The translations under genes and the position numbers were made by a program. Below are positions 12,876-24,811 of a DNA stretch of 64,000 nt, piece after piece (position 1 is the first letter of the stretch; every line of letters begins with the position of its first letter). Source of the stretch: Campylorhamphus procurvoides (lineage: Eukaryota; Chordata; Aves; Passeriformes; Dendrocolaptidae); the NCBI GenBank assembly GCA_013396655.1, contig WBMV01004761.1:1620088-1684087 (forward strand). Direction: 5' to 3'. The notes under the pieces are model-generated. The model searched no databases. It was not told the origin of the DNA and saw only the letters and a program-made list of their open reading frames with translations.

Positions 12876-15800
12876 CAGGCTTGCAAATATTAAACTCATT
12901 GCTCTGCTTTCTGGCAGATTTGTCACAGGATATACAAGGGTTTAAACACCACTCTTGAGCAAGTATGTTTGGCATAGGATGTATTTACACCAAGACAACT
13001 CAGGAGAAGAAGAGAAATAAACTTGCAACACACAGATATAATTTATGTTTGGACACCTGTCTCTGTCACATGCTGTAAGTCTGGCTCTCCACTGGGAAAT
13101 AAAAGGTGAAATCCTCCAGAACCAGCATTAATAATCATTAAAGACCATGTCTCAGAAAAGAACTTGCATGTATATTTGCCTACAAATTTTAGTGAAACTT
13201 GCTTAAGCACTCTGCTGAATCAGGACTAAAATCCACCAATACTAACAGGCACTTCACCTCTACAGTATGGTGACCTACTTAATTACACTAATACCTTTTA
13301 AAGAGATTTATTCCTTTTCTGAGGAATGCATTTTCCCTTGGTGCTTTAGGAAAGTCTATGACAGACATTATGATGTGTTAAGTGAACTGCTAAAGATTCC
13401 AAATAATTCCAGATAACAAAGAACACTTTTTCTTTAATGTGCTTTAGAGGAGTAAAGTAAATACATCTGGAAATTTAAGAGCACAAGTTAAGTGTTTATG
13501 AACTTGTACATTGGTTGTAACAATGCTTAACTGTAATTTAGTGGTCTTGTTTGCAAAACTTTTTTTTTCTTTTTTTCTTTTCATTTTTTTTATGGGACTA
13601 GGCAATTTACAGTGCTGTGCCACTAAGGGTTAGAACATCATGCTACAAAAGTGAGATCCACCTTTTGTTGTTCCATATGGCAGCCAGGCTTCTTAGGTAG
13701 TTCCAGGAATCATTTTCCACAAGTATGTGTACAGACACGTATCGGCCTCATTTGCCCATCTTGAAGTAACACACAGGGTTTAGGCCAAAAGAAATCCCTT
13801 TGAAGAGACTTATTGCCTAACCAAACTCATTAGCTATTCATTTCCAGAAGAATGCAAAGATGTAAGCAGAGTACAAATACTGCTAATAAACATACCAGAG
13901 CTCACTTCACCATCAGATAGGGCAGAAAACAGTTGTCTTTCTAGCATGACCAAGGTTAGATGAGTTCAGCACCTGTTGTAGCAAAATGTCTTAACTATTG
14001 AGCGTGTGTTTTTCTACAGCAGTTGTTGAACTCTCTTGACCTTATTCACGTCAGCCAGACAAATGGACAACAGTTTTTCCCCAACAAAGAACATGTGTGT
14101 GATCTTGACATACAGTAGTTTCTGTGATTTTGACAAAACCTAAGAGTAAATTCTGAAGTTTGCAGCTTAATTAATTCAATAAAGTGGAAATCTGTCCTGA
14201 ACTAAACACCTTCTCCAAACTGAACTTGAACTTTAGAAGTTTGTGATTGTGAATAATTTATATGATGCCTCTTACCAGGACACCACTTCTTATTCTCTCT
14301 GTTCTCTTTTTTTTTCAGCAATTCGGAACCTTCTCCCTTAAACATCTCCAGATGCCCTAGTTTTTCAACCTCAATCACTTCTGAAATCCTTGGCACCCTA
14401 AACTCTGTAATATCATTCAGCACATGTCTGTTGCTTTCTATAAGATGTGTTTCTTGGACATTTACATTAGTTAGGCTTTTCCTGCTTCATACCAGTTGCT
14501 CCAGGAAGGACAAATGAATTTGTCCCATTTTGTAATGTGATGGTGGTGTGAAAATTACATGCCAAGTAAGAAGATTTAACTGTGCAAATGTTTTTCTTCT
14601 GACTTAGGTTTTATTTCCTCCCAAATCAGAATTGAGTTACCCTTTTCCAGAGGGAAAGTATTCTATTCTATATAATGGCTTTCACTGTAAGTTAACAACA
14701 TGTAGTTCACATGGCTTTACCCTTTTATTTTCTTGTGATTTTCAGATCCGTGGCTCAAAGGACCAAGTAGTTGTGCCTCCCATTCAGAATATCAAGCTTT
14801 ATTGGAAAAAAACGCATTTGAAAAGTGCACGGATGAATGTGATCATGAAATAGTAATATTTTAACTTATTTTCAAATTATTAAAATTCATTAGCATTTAT
14901 ATTTGGTATGAGATTAGAAGAAGCAAAGTGTACAGTAGTGTATGATAATGTTCACATGCAGACAATAAAAAATATACTTAAACATAAGTGCTTCTAAGAT
15001 ATTGCAATAATAGAAATTTTGTTCCCAAAACACATAGGATACCACTTCATATAAAGAAATAAAACAATTATTAATTCCTTTGTTTTATTTCATGAATGTC
15101 CACTGTGAGCCATATCTAAAAATTGGTTCATTCAGAAAAGAGATTATCATGAGCAGACAATTGCTTTCTTATTTTTCAATTTTAAAAGGAGTATAAAGTG
15201 AGTTATAAAATATGTGTGCTGTCAGTTCCTAGGACTTTTCAAGATGTGTATCATGTGAAAAAATGAATTTTTTTCCTACTTGGACTATGTTCAGAAACAA
15301 AGGGAAGAAAACAGTCTTACAATTTGAATCCTAAAGCAGAATTTGGGACATCAATATAGCAAGCACAAATAAATGCCTTCTTGTTTTTAGAGTTAGCACC
15401 TGTGGTCTGGAGAAGGTTACTAAGCTTTCCTGAAAAGGGATATAGATATATAAAGATTCAGATGTCTCCTACTTTTCCCCATCTTTTTACTTTCTGGCGT
15501 GAGGGCTAACTGTTTTGGATGGGAGAAAATTTCTCCTTCGTGATGTAGAACTAATTGTTCTATAATTACTTTTAAGTGCAAAAGTAATTACTTTCAAGTG
15601 CAACCATGCAAAAATATAAGTACATTACAAAAGAAAAGCAATGCATGTGTTAATGTGATGTACTCTGGCAATTTGTCATGCAAGTGAGATTGTTATTCTC
15701 CTCCTTCTTTTGAAGCAGTTGTCTTGTTTTTACGCCCACAATGTGAGGCCCAAACACACAGTGGTCTTCCTCCCTGCCACAGGAGCAGGGATGCTGCACT

Positions 15801-18800
15801 GTTTCGAAAACTTGCGGTCAGGACATTCACCTACTCCTTGTCCTCTCCTGCCACATGTGTGGCTTATCCAGGTCCTGTCCTTGCTACCAGACCTTCTCAT
15901 TTCAGGTCCACCACCTGCCCTGCTGAACAGCAGCACCTCATGTGATGGCAATCAGGTTAGCCAGTTCTGACATGCAAAGCACATAAGTACCTCATATGGC
16001 AAATGCTTTAGCTGACAGTAGTAGAAAGGATTATATTTGTGTATTCCTACAAAGACAGCTCGATCTCATGTTCTGTTTGGGATGTTTTCCCAAGAAAACC
16101 ACCCCACCTGCGTTTAACTGGGGCTAAACAGCAGAGCCATCAGGCCAGGCAGAGTAGTCGGTGTATCTTTTTAGTAAGAAAAGCAGTTCTCACAGTAAGA
16201 CGCCACTCTGGCCTTTCTTGCTCCACTACAGTGTAATTCACTGATGTGTCTGTGAGGGTCTTTGCCAGATAACAGTCCTAGCCCTTGGAGGACAGGTCAG
16301 CATGGAGCTCCCTCCTTCATTTTAATGAAAATAGACTTTTTTCTTTCCTGAAAAAGATATGCTCAGGACTTTTCCTGGGTATCCCTCTGCGAGAAGGTCC
16401 AGCTTCCATCCTAGTTGAAAAATTAATCTATTATCTTTTTTTTTCCTGCCAAAAATGCTCTTATATATTCTATGTAGTCCATATATTTTCAAAAAATTAT
16501 CTGGACAGGATGAAAAACACACAGAATTTTCCCTGTCTTTAGAAATTTGTGTTTCAAGGCTTGTAAAGGGCTGGTTATCTCTGCACAGAGACTGTCTTAG
16601 TGAGTTACAGATGATGTTAAAACCTGTTAAACATCAGTAAGGCAGGGCAGCACAGTGTGATCTGAACCTCCATTACAGCTCAGATGGTACTGGTGACCTC
16701 TCTGTAGGGTGTTCTCAGCTCTGCGAATCGCAAAGCTGCCATCTGGACTGCATTCACCCTCTCTGTAACAACTCGACAGAAATACAGATACTTTTAGCAC
16801 AAGACTGCTCTGTCATGAAAATGAGAGTCCTTCTGTCTTGATGCATTTAAAGGACCCCAGGGCACTTCTCGAACTACACAGCAGTGTGCTGGAGGTGCTG
16901 CCTGAACTCACATGCCCTGTGAATACATGTATAAGCACTCGACAAAAAGAGGTTTTGCTGGCAACTGGGATTTTCTCAGTTTGTGTTGCCTAGGGGTATA
17001 CTTGCAGCTTTCTCCTCAGCTTCTCTCTTCCAGGTCCCTGAAAATGTGCAGGATTTATGAAGCCAAGAGGAACAGCTTAGGTTCACAGCATCACTGAGGT
17101 GCATAGCCTGGGTTTCCAGGAACGATACTTGAGGGGGTGGGAGTGCTGAGCACTGCTCCAGGTGCTTGTCCAAGAAAAAAATCCTACTCTGTTGTGCCCA
17201 CACCATGTATCCTGAAGTCCATGGTGAATACCTTCTCTATAGCAGAAAAAGAGCTGATGTTGCAGGCACCCCAACAGTGGCCTTTGGGGTGCTGCACTCC
17301 AGCCAGAAGCGCTCGTGGAATGATTACAGGATGTGACCACCAAGGGTGTCTCTGTCAGGATATCCATCAATACAACAGCAAATCACTCCGCTACTTGCCA
17401 GCCCCTTTACAGCTCGATCGTCTGAAATTACGCAGGTCTGGCTTTGTGAAGCTTCACTTAATTTTCACCTTGTAATATGTCATTTTGTTCCATTACAACA
17501 TTATTACCCAGCCGCAGGTTTGGTTTCAGGTTTTCATTAAATATGTTGTGCAGTAGTACATTTAATGAATATCAGCTACCTTTGAACTAAAGAGTAATTT
17601 AAATAGTAGGTACAAGAGTACTTTCAAAAATACAAGGAAAATAATTCTTCTGAGAGGAGCAGGTAGAATTCTGACCCAAACCAAAATAAGAGAGTTCTCT
17701 TGTGAATCTGCAATGTCAAGTATGTGCTTTAGTATACTACTACATAGAAGGCTTGTAACTTAAACCTGTCAGAAGCTCAGCCAGTACAAATGCTGGACTG
17801 CAGCAACTGAATTCCTGGATGTGGAGTACACATTTAGGGCAGGCAGAAAACATTTTCCATCTACTACCCTTCTACACAACTCCTGCTACTCTAACAATTT
17901 AAACTAATAGAGCACCTGGCCCCTACTGAGTCTCCATCTTATTAGAAACACATTGACAGCTGCTTGGGAAGCCAAGAACCACATTCGTCACTGGGGTATC
18001 TCATCTGACATCAGTGAGATCAGAATTTGGCTTTAATCCTCCAAAATGTACAGCATTTTTACACAGGGACTATGTGAAAATTAACTTTGACTGCTAGACT
18101 AATTCTACTGCATTTGGAGAAAGACGCTGAATGTTTCTCTTTGTTCAAAACTTCTCTTAACAGCATTTTACTTTGCAGCAGCAGATAGGGCTGGGCCTTC
18201 ACACCACATGCTGTCAGGAATATTGTAGCCTAGAGAATAGTCTGGTTTCTTCTCATTGAGAATGGAAACTTGCTGCATATTATTTGATTTGTAGGTTCTG
18301 ATTTTGTTTGATTTTGGCTCCTGAATAGAAATAGGAAAACAGAATAAATTTTGTTTAATGGAAAGAAAGTCTATGAAACAAGATAGAATGGAAAAGATAA
18401 TTGTATATGTACTGATTGGTTAAAACTACTTTTTTTTCCTTAATCTAGAGATCTGTCAGAGAATATTATTTTTAAGAAAAGCTTTAAATGAAGCAAGGAC
18501 TTCTGGTAGAAGACTTTTTATAGTTACATTTTCATTTTAGCTGGATTTTGGATGAAAATAGTTTTGTATTCATAATATTTAACAGTGAGTTGTTAATTCT
18601 CTATGACATCAAAGTGTACATAGTGTATACATTGTCTCCTACAGTACACCAAAATTTCTTTATGCATCAGAACTTTCAATCACAGGACTAATTTTTAAAA
18701 CCTGATTCAGAGTTATTTTAGATGTTTGCACTTTGTAAGACATGGCTCTGACAAAAAATAGTCACCTGAAAATTGAAATTTTTAGAGCCTTGAATTCAGC

Positions 18801-21800
18801 TAATTTGTCGCTTTCAAACTTTTAGACTGGTTCTCACAATAATTTAAATAGGATATTTCTATCTATCTCCAACACAGGGTAAAATCATATGTGCTGGACA
18901 TCCCTCTCTCTTGCCTGTGTTTGTGCTTGTGTATGCATGCACATAAATACATCACTTATGCAAAGGTTACTAAGTGGTTTGTAACAAAGCTTCCCTAGCT
19001 ACTTACTAATTTTTGCTGTTCCACTGATTGGGAGCAATAATTGCTGGGAGCTCTGAACAAGTTGACTTTTACATAATCATTGTAAAATCATCTTTATGGA
19101 ATATTTCTTGTGTAATAAGCATTGTTTGGAAGGTAGTTCTATGTCTTATAAATTATAGACTTTTAATGTACCTTTCTTTTCACTGGCCTCTTTTAAAAGG
19201 AAAAAAATAAAGTGAAAAAGGACATACTGCTAGATATGATTATGTTATTTATTACAGAGCTTTAAAAATATGTTCATAAATGATTGACAAATGACAAAAA
19301 GGTTTACATCATGCACTCTGACTTCTGCTTGCTCTAATGATCCTATCTATAAATGATTGGCAGGTTTATAGGAAAAAGTGGAATTTTCAGCACAAATCAT
19401 GCCCAGAACATGTTCTTTGGCATCCTGAAAACCAAAATAGAACAAGAATGTGTTTCTTAGTATGAAATATTAGTCTAAATTGAAGAATGTTCACCCTCTG
19501 GGAGTTCTATTCTGATTTTTAGTGATTGCCAAGTATCTTTATAGATGACTGATTTGGTGAGTGCTCTACCCAACATTCAGCAGTACAAGCACTAGAAATA
19601 TGTCATTGCATAATATTACAGCGATGTGCTCTTGCCAAACATAAATTGCAGCTAAGAAATAAGAAGTTTTTACCCTGTCCTGTGGAGAGTACAATTTCTT
19701 AGGAGACTTTCCCTCCCCTCCCCACCACTTGCTATCCTATATATGGGGAGACTTCGTCTAGAATAAAGCCAGAAGCAGTCTTATCTTGTCTAAATCGTGT
19801 AAATCTGGATCAATTCCCACTGCTGACTTCTCCAGGTGTCTTGTTATCATTATGGAAATGAAAACTGAAGTATCAGTAGGTATTAAGTTTTATAGACTTA
19901 AAAATTATCTTAAATTAGTAAAACTATCAGATATAAAAATGTTAAGTCTATCTAAAATATATTACAATTTGAGCACTTTGTTATGCTTTACTTTGAAAAA
20001 AAATCTCACATTAGTGTCCATCAGTTTATATCTACAATTGCAGCTGCCCTACAGTCTGATATAAAAGAGATTTTTTTTAAGAAGCTAGTCCAAAAAAATT
20101 CTTTATGGCTAGAAATAATGAAAACAAGTCAGTATTCATGTATGCAGATGAGAATGCAGATGTCTTTATCTTTCCTAAATGGGTGGGAAAAGGCACATAT
20201 GACAAGTGAAGTAATTTTGGCTATTTGATAAAAGCTTGCAGTACACAGGCAGATCTGTCAGAGGCAATGCCCTCATCAGAAATAACAGTGGGGGGATAAT
20301 TGATAAGAAGTGGATACCCACAAAATGCTGGAAAAGATCAGCAAAGTAAACAAAGAATTGAATTCCTGCCATCCCTGTGTCAAGATTGAGTCTATTCAAT
20401 GTCAGAGTAGTTGGGTCTACATGTTACAGAGAAGCAGAGACTAATTTATTTTCGCGTTAGAACTATTATCCCATTTTAACTTGCTAAAAGCACCCATCAG
20501 GATCTACTTTAATATGTAAAATACAGTACTAACAGCAGGACTTCATGGTTTGGAGTTTGCTGGCTCCAATAATTTCTTTGTGGGTTAACAAATGAAAGTG
20601 GTTTGGAGTATCTTTTAAAAAGAGAGAGTCCCCTCAGACTCCATTCTGTCATTCTCCCTACCAGGTAGCTGTCCACTGTCTGTCATTCATGCCACCTATT
20701 TGTTTAAAGCCAATGGTGATTTTAATGTTAAACAAAGCACAAATTAATTTACAGTGGCACTCATTGAAGTTGAATGCTAAAGAAGATTTCTTTCCCTGTT
20801 TCTGCTGGCAAGATCTGCAACAGCATTTCATGACTGTGCTGTGTTTCATATTGCCAAAAAGAAAATCTGCTTAATTTTGAACACATAGGTAGTACTGGTG
20901 TTACACAATGTCACTTGTTTGTGAATGGCCATCAGAAAAGAAGACAAAACTTAACCTGCACAAACAGCTGTCAAAATTCACTTTCTGCCTTCAGGGGGTG
21001 ATCATTTTCAGTTCCTCAGGGGAAAGCCAACCTGTTCTTAGGCCTTTTCATTACTGTCATACACCATCCCGAACAGGTTCCACTTACGTGGGGTATATAC
21101 CAAGCTTGCTGGAGTGATACAGCCAGACACCTACACAAGAGAGTACAGCCCTGCTCATCAGGCACTGTCTGATACTACGGAAAATTTTTGCTACACGTGA
21201 TCAGTCACTGCACACATCTTTGTAACTAATGGTTCTACTCATTGTGAACTATGTTTTTTCAACTTACTTTCCTGCAACTGCTTAGTATAAAATGCTGGGA
21301 ATGGAATTTTTTTACCAGGGGGAAAAAAAATAAGTCTTACTACCCTGAAAAAATGCTGGAAAGGAATTTGCTCCATCTTTCTCCCCTCACAGTGTATATA
21401 CAGAGTATTAATCTTCAGACAGGCAAAGGATGATAACTGGTGTGAGCAGGCATGCACTACAATGAGCAATGATTTAATTCCATTCTACTTCTAACATTTA
21501 AAAACATTATCCCTTCCAAGTATCATAAATCAAGTCCTTGTTTAGGAAATACCAAATTAGTCACTGCTGCTAAAAGGCCATCAATAGAATTTTATATTCA
21601 GCGGGAATATTCCACTGCTCTTTTTGGTTAGATTTGGTTGTTGGCTATTAACTTTTCAGTAGGAATGTTACAAAAGGCTTGTTCAGCACATCTCTATCTT
21701 CAAACTTGAGACGGAAGGGAACCATCTGCAGAGCATAAAGTATCCTTGGCACGACCATCATCTTGCAGGCAGCTGCTCTCCCATCATGAGAGAGGGAGCT

Positions 21801-23339
21801 GGTTTCAGTGCCTGCAATTTCCTTCTAAATTATTAGAAGTTAATATGGTTCACACAAGTGACTGGGGTTATTTTGGCATGTAAGTAAGCTAATTAAGGTT
21901 TGATCACTAACTGAATAACTGTGGTTTACTAAACAGTCTAGTGGGAAAAAATAAATGTGTTCCATACTAAGAGAAAATGAATAGCAATAAGACATGATTC
22001 TTTAGTTATGAACTCTACCTTGAGTTACCCCACTGACTTCACTTCAGCATGGTAAGGAGAGGAAGGGAAAATCTGAGCCCGTTTCCCCTCTAATCTAATT
22101 TATAGTTTGTATCCTTATGCTCAGTTTATACTAATTTCCTTCCATTTGTCCTTTTACATCTTACTTTTAATAGGTTCCAGGCAACTATGCTGCACATTTT
22201 GTGGACTCCTACATAGTAAGTGTCCTGCAGTGAGCATCACGTGTTTGCGCAGTTGAAGGAAGAATGGATTGAATACAAAGCATGACCATTTGAAAGTGTG
22301 GTTCTGTGTATGATAGAAAACTCTGTGAAGATTTGAACAACTTTGTCAGAATCAGTGAAACAGGAATATGAGCAGCTGGTTAGCTGCTTCATGAAATGGC
22401 TGTTCCATTAAACTGATCCGAAATTGCACTGATTTTCTACAAAAACGTCTGGCACCTGTTTTAAGCTACATTTTTTGTGGTCTGATCACAATGTTCAGAA
22501 TGCAGTGGTTCACAGATAACATCATATTTTTCTAATGGAACGCTTCAGTCAGGCATTAGCTTTTAGTCTAATTCAATGCCTGTTAAAATCAGTGGAGAGG
22601 GCTTGAAGGATTTTAATAGGCAGTAAATGTACAGAAACATAGAGTTCTTTGTAGAAATACTCCCTTTAACATTACTCAAAAGTTTCATTTTCTTATCTTG
22701 TTCCTGGATAAATTTAGGAAAGATTCACGCATTCCTATAAAATCTGTAGAAATCAAAATATACTCACTAACTTGAAATGCAAAGTAACTTTCCTGGGACA
22801 ATGAATCCCATGGATGGCAAGATCACAGTCAGAAGTGGTACAGACATCTGCCTAAACCTCTAGGCTACAATAAAATACTTTTGTCCCCAAAGGCCTTTCT
22901 ACATCATCTTCTTCTTCTGTAACACTGAGGACTACATGACAGAGCAAGGATTATGTTTTGTTTATGCCTCTGTGACTTCATATGAATGTGCTAATTAATA
23001 CAGGTGTGTGTTCAGGGAAGTTTGGGGAGTGGTTTCCTGCAGGAGGAATTTACTGTGGAAAGGCTCAGACAAAGCAAGTGTCAGTCACTACAATTACAGG
23101 ACTAATGCAAAGCCCATTAGGAGGATAAATGAAAATTCTCTAATACATTTGGATGCTTTAATATAGCTCTTTTGATGCAATTGTGTATCACAAGGTCACC
23201 TCTGCAGGAATTAACATGGGCATCCAGCAGAGGGTTAGCTTTGCAGCAGCATGCATTGTGGTAACCATAGTTACTCTGCTGTTTCTGTTATTTGCAAACA
23301 GTGTACAGTCTTTTGCAAAAGAAAAGGATGTGTGAACAA
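12876..23339. other. intergenic DNA, no gene recognised
   Basis: About 10.5 kb with no exon or repeat family that I can name. It has a T-rich run at 13560-13591, and slightly GC-richer patches around 15710-16240 and 16640-17470, whose reading frames (up to 112 codons) lack recognisable motifs. The 22960-23330 part is flagged separately as a possible conserved non-coding element. Confidence 0.5.
13560..13591 (+). repeat. T-rich low-complexity run
   Basis: Three T runs separated by single C, or by C/A interruptions, over about 32 bp. Simple sequence with no orientation cue linking it to a retroposon tail. Confidence 0.8.
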
Positions 23340-23990
23340 TGGAAAATCTCTTTCTCCTCCTTGATGCCTAAAGAAAAGAAAGTTGTTTGGGGTTTTTTCC
23401 TTGCCTTATTTTGGGTTTGAATTTTATTTTGTACTTGTTTATGCTCCTCATCTGCTTTAGCGTATCTTTGCTTGTCTGCTCTTTTTCCCCATGTCCCAGT
23501 GCCTTCACATCCCTTTTTTCTTTATGAATCCCCAAACACTCATTCTCTGTTTCTATTTATTTTTTGTTTACATTGACAGTTAAGTCTCAAATAAAGTCTC
23601 CCTTCTTTACCCATTCCTTGTACTTAGTGGCGTTTGCCTCAGTCTCTAATCTCCCCTAGCTGTCTCTGTTTCCTCTATAGTGGTTTTCTATATCACTTCT
23701 AACCTCACTTTCATAACACTCTCACTCTCCCACTCTCCTCTGTCTTTTTTTTGGTTCAGATTCTTCCTTTTTCCAGATCTTTTAATCCCTCCTTCCTATC
23801 TTAAATAGAGTGAATAGTTTCTCTTCCCTGTTTTAAGTTGCGTACTCCTTCCCTGACATCATTCTGTGGCTTTTCTCCCTTCTTCCAATCTGTCTTAAGG
23901 CTGTCATACCCTCTCTTCCCTGCTCTTCCTTGCTGTCGCTTCTGGCCCTCCATTCCTCTTTCTAAACACTGTGTATGTCACACTTTTCTC
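23340..23990 (+). other. strand-asymmetric pyrimidine-rich tract
   Basis: Over about 600 bp the plus strand is dominated by C and T, with repeated short words such as ctctc, cttcc and tttct. There is no fixed repeat unit, so it is not a microsatellite. It may be an eroded simple repeat, or sequence with a mutational strand bias. No coding potential is visible. Confidence 0.5.
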
Positions 23991-24798
23991 TGCATGGCTG
24001 TCATCTCCTGTCAGTTCTGGTTATGTACTGTGTGCTCTCACAGTCAGCACAGGTGGGAAATTAGATATTTTGAAGAAATTGCTCCAATTCAGTTCCGAGG
24101 ACAGGCACTGGAAAGACAACACAGCTCCTTCAGTAGGTAAGAGACTGGTCCTAGATGTGACAGTTTGTTTTAATGAGATGAACACGAACAAATCCCTGTG
24201 TTAAAGGTGGATTTCCCTGTCCTGAACGATTTCATTCATGTGTCAGAATTGAAGAATTTCCTAGGCCACAACCTCACTGACATCCTGCCAAATTTTCAAC
24301 AGATTCAAGTCTTGTGAAAGCTGAAGATGCCCTTGCACTTCCCATCCATGATTTGTGCTTCCAAGTGACTGCTTTTTCTTTAACGTGATGGGCTTCTGAA
24401 CCTGAAGTTGACAGATTTCTAGAATGAGATTCTTAATTCTGACAACCAATTTTTTCTCCTTGCAGTCACCAACTAAAGAAATTCAAGGCATGTTGAACTC
24501 TTGGTGAAGCATCAAAGTCTAATTTTAAAAGCCATGACAACCTGGTGGCACAATGTCCTTGCATTCTGTATGAAAGACTACAATGTACCAACAAAGACAT
24601 CAAATTCTGCACACCAATCAGCCAGCCTGTGCAGTTTCCTCCCTTATGGCAGCAATCTTTGCCTGCAGAAGACATACTTAAATATGATATACCTAATTTT
24701 GAATAACTGTATTGAAATAATAATTCTGTTTCTCTCTTTTGAGGAAGGTATTTCCCCAGTGACAGATCAGTGGAGCTTTCATAAGGAGAAATGCAGAA

Positions 24799-24811
24799 GT
24801 GTGTGTGTGTG
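24799..24811 (+). repeat. short (GT)6 microsatellite
   Basis: Six GT units plus one G, uninterrupted. Too short to be remarkable, but a possible length polymorphism. Confidence 0.85.

Noticed and set aside
12418..12886. Minus-strand frames of 117 and 72 codons
   Set aside because: They lie antisense over a CR1 3' fragment that has no coding capacity in that direction.
15710..15970. Overlapping frames on both strands in a GC-richer patch
   Set aside because: Three frames are open at once over the same 250 bp, the pattern of composition rather than coding.
23261..23274. GTAACCATAGTTAC as an RFX X-box
   Set aside because: It is close to palindromic, but the half-sites deviate from the RFX consensus at central positions; kept only as a palindrome.
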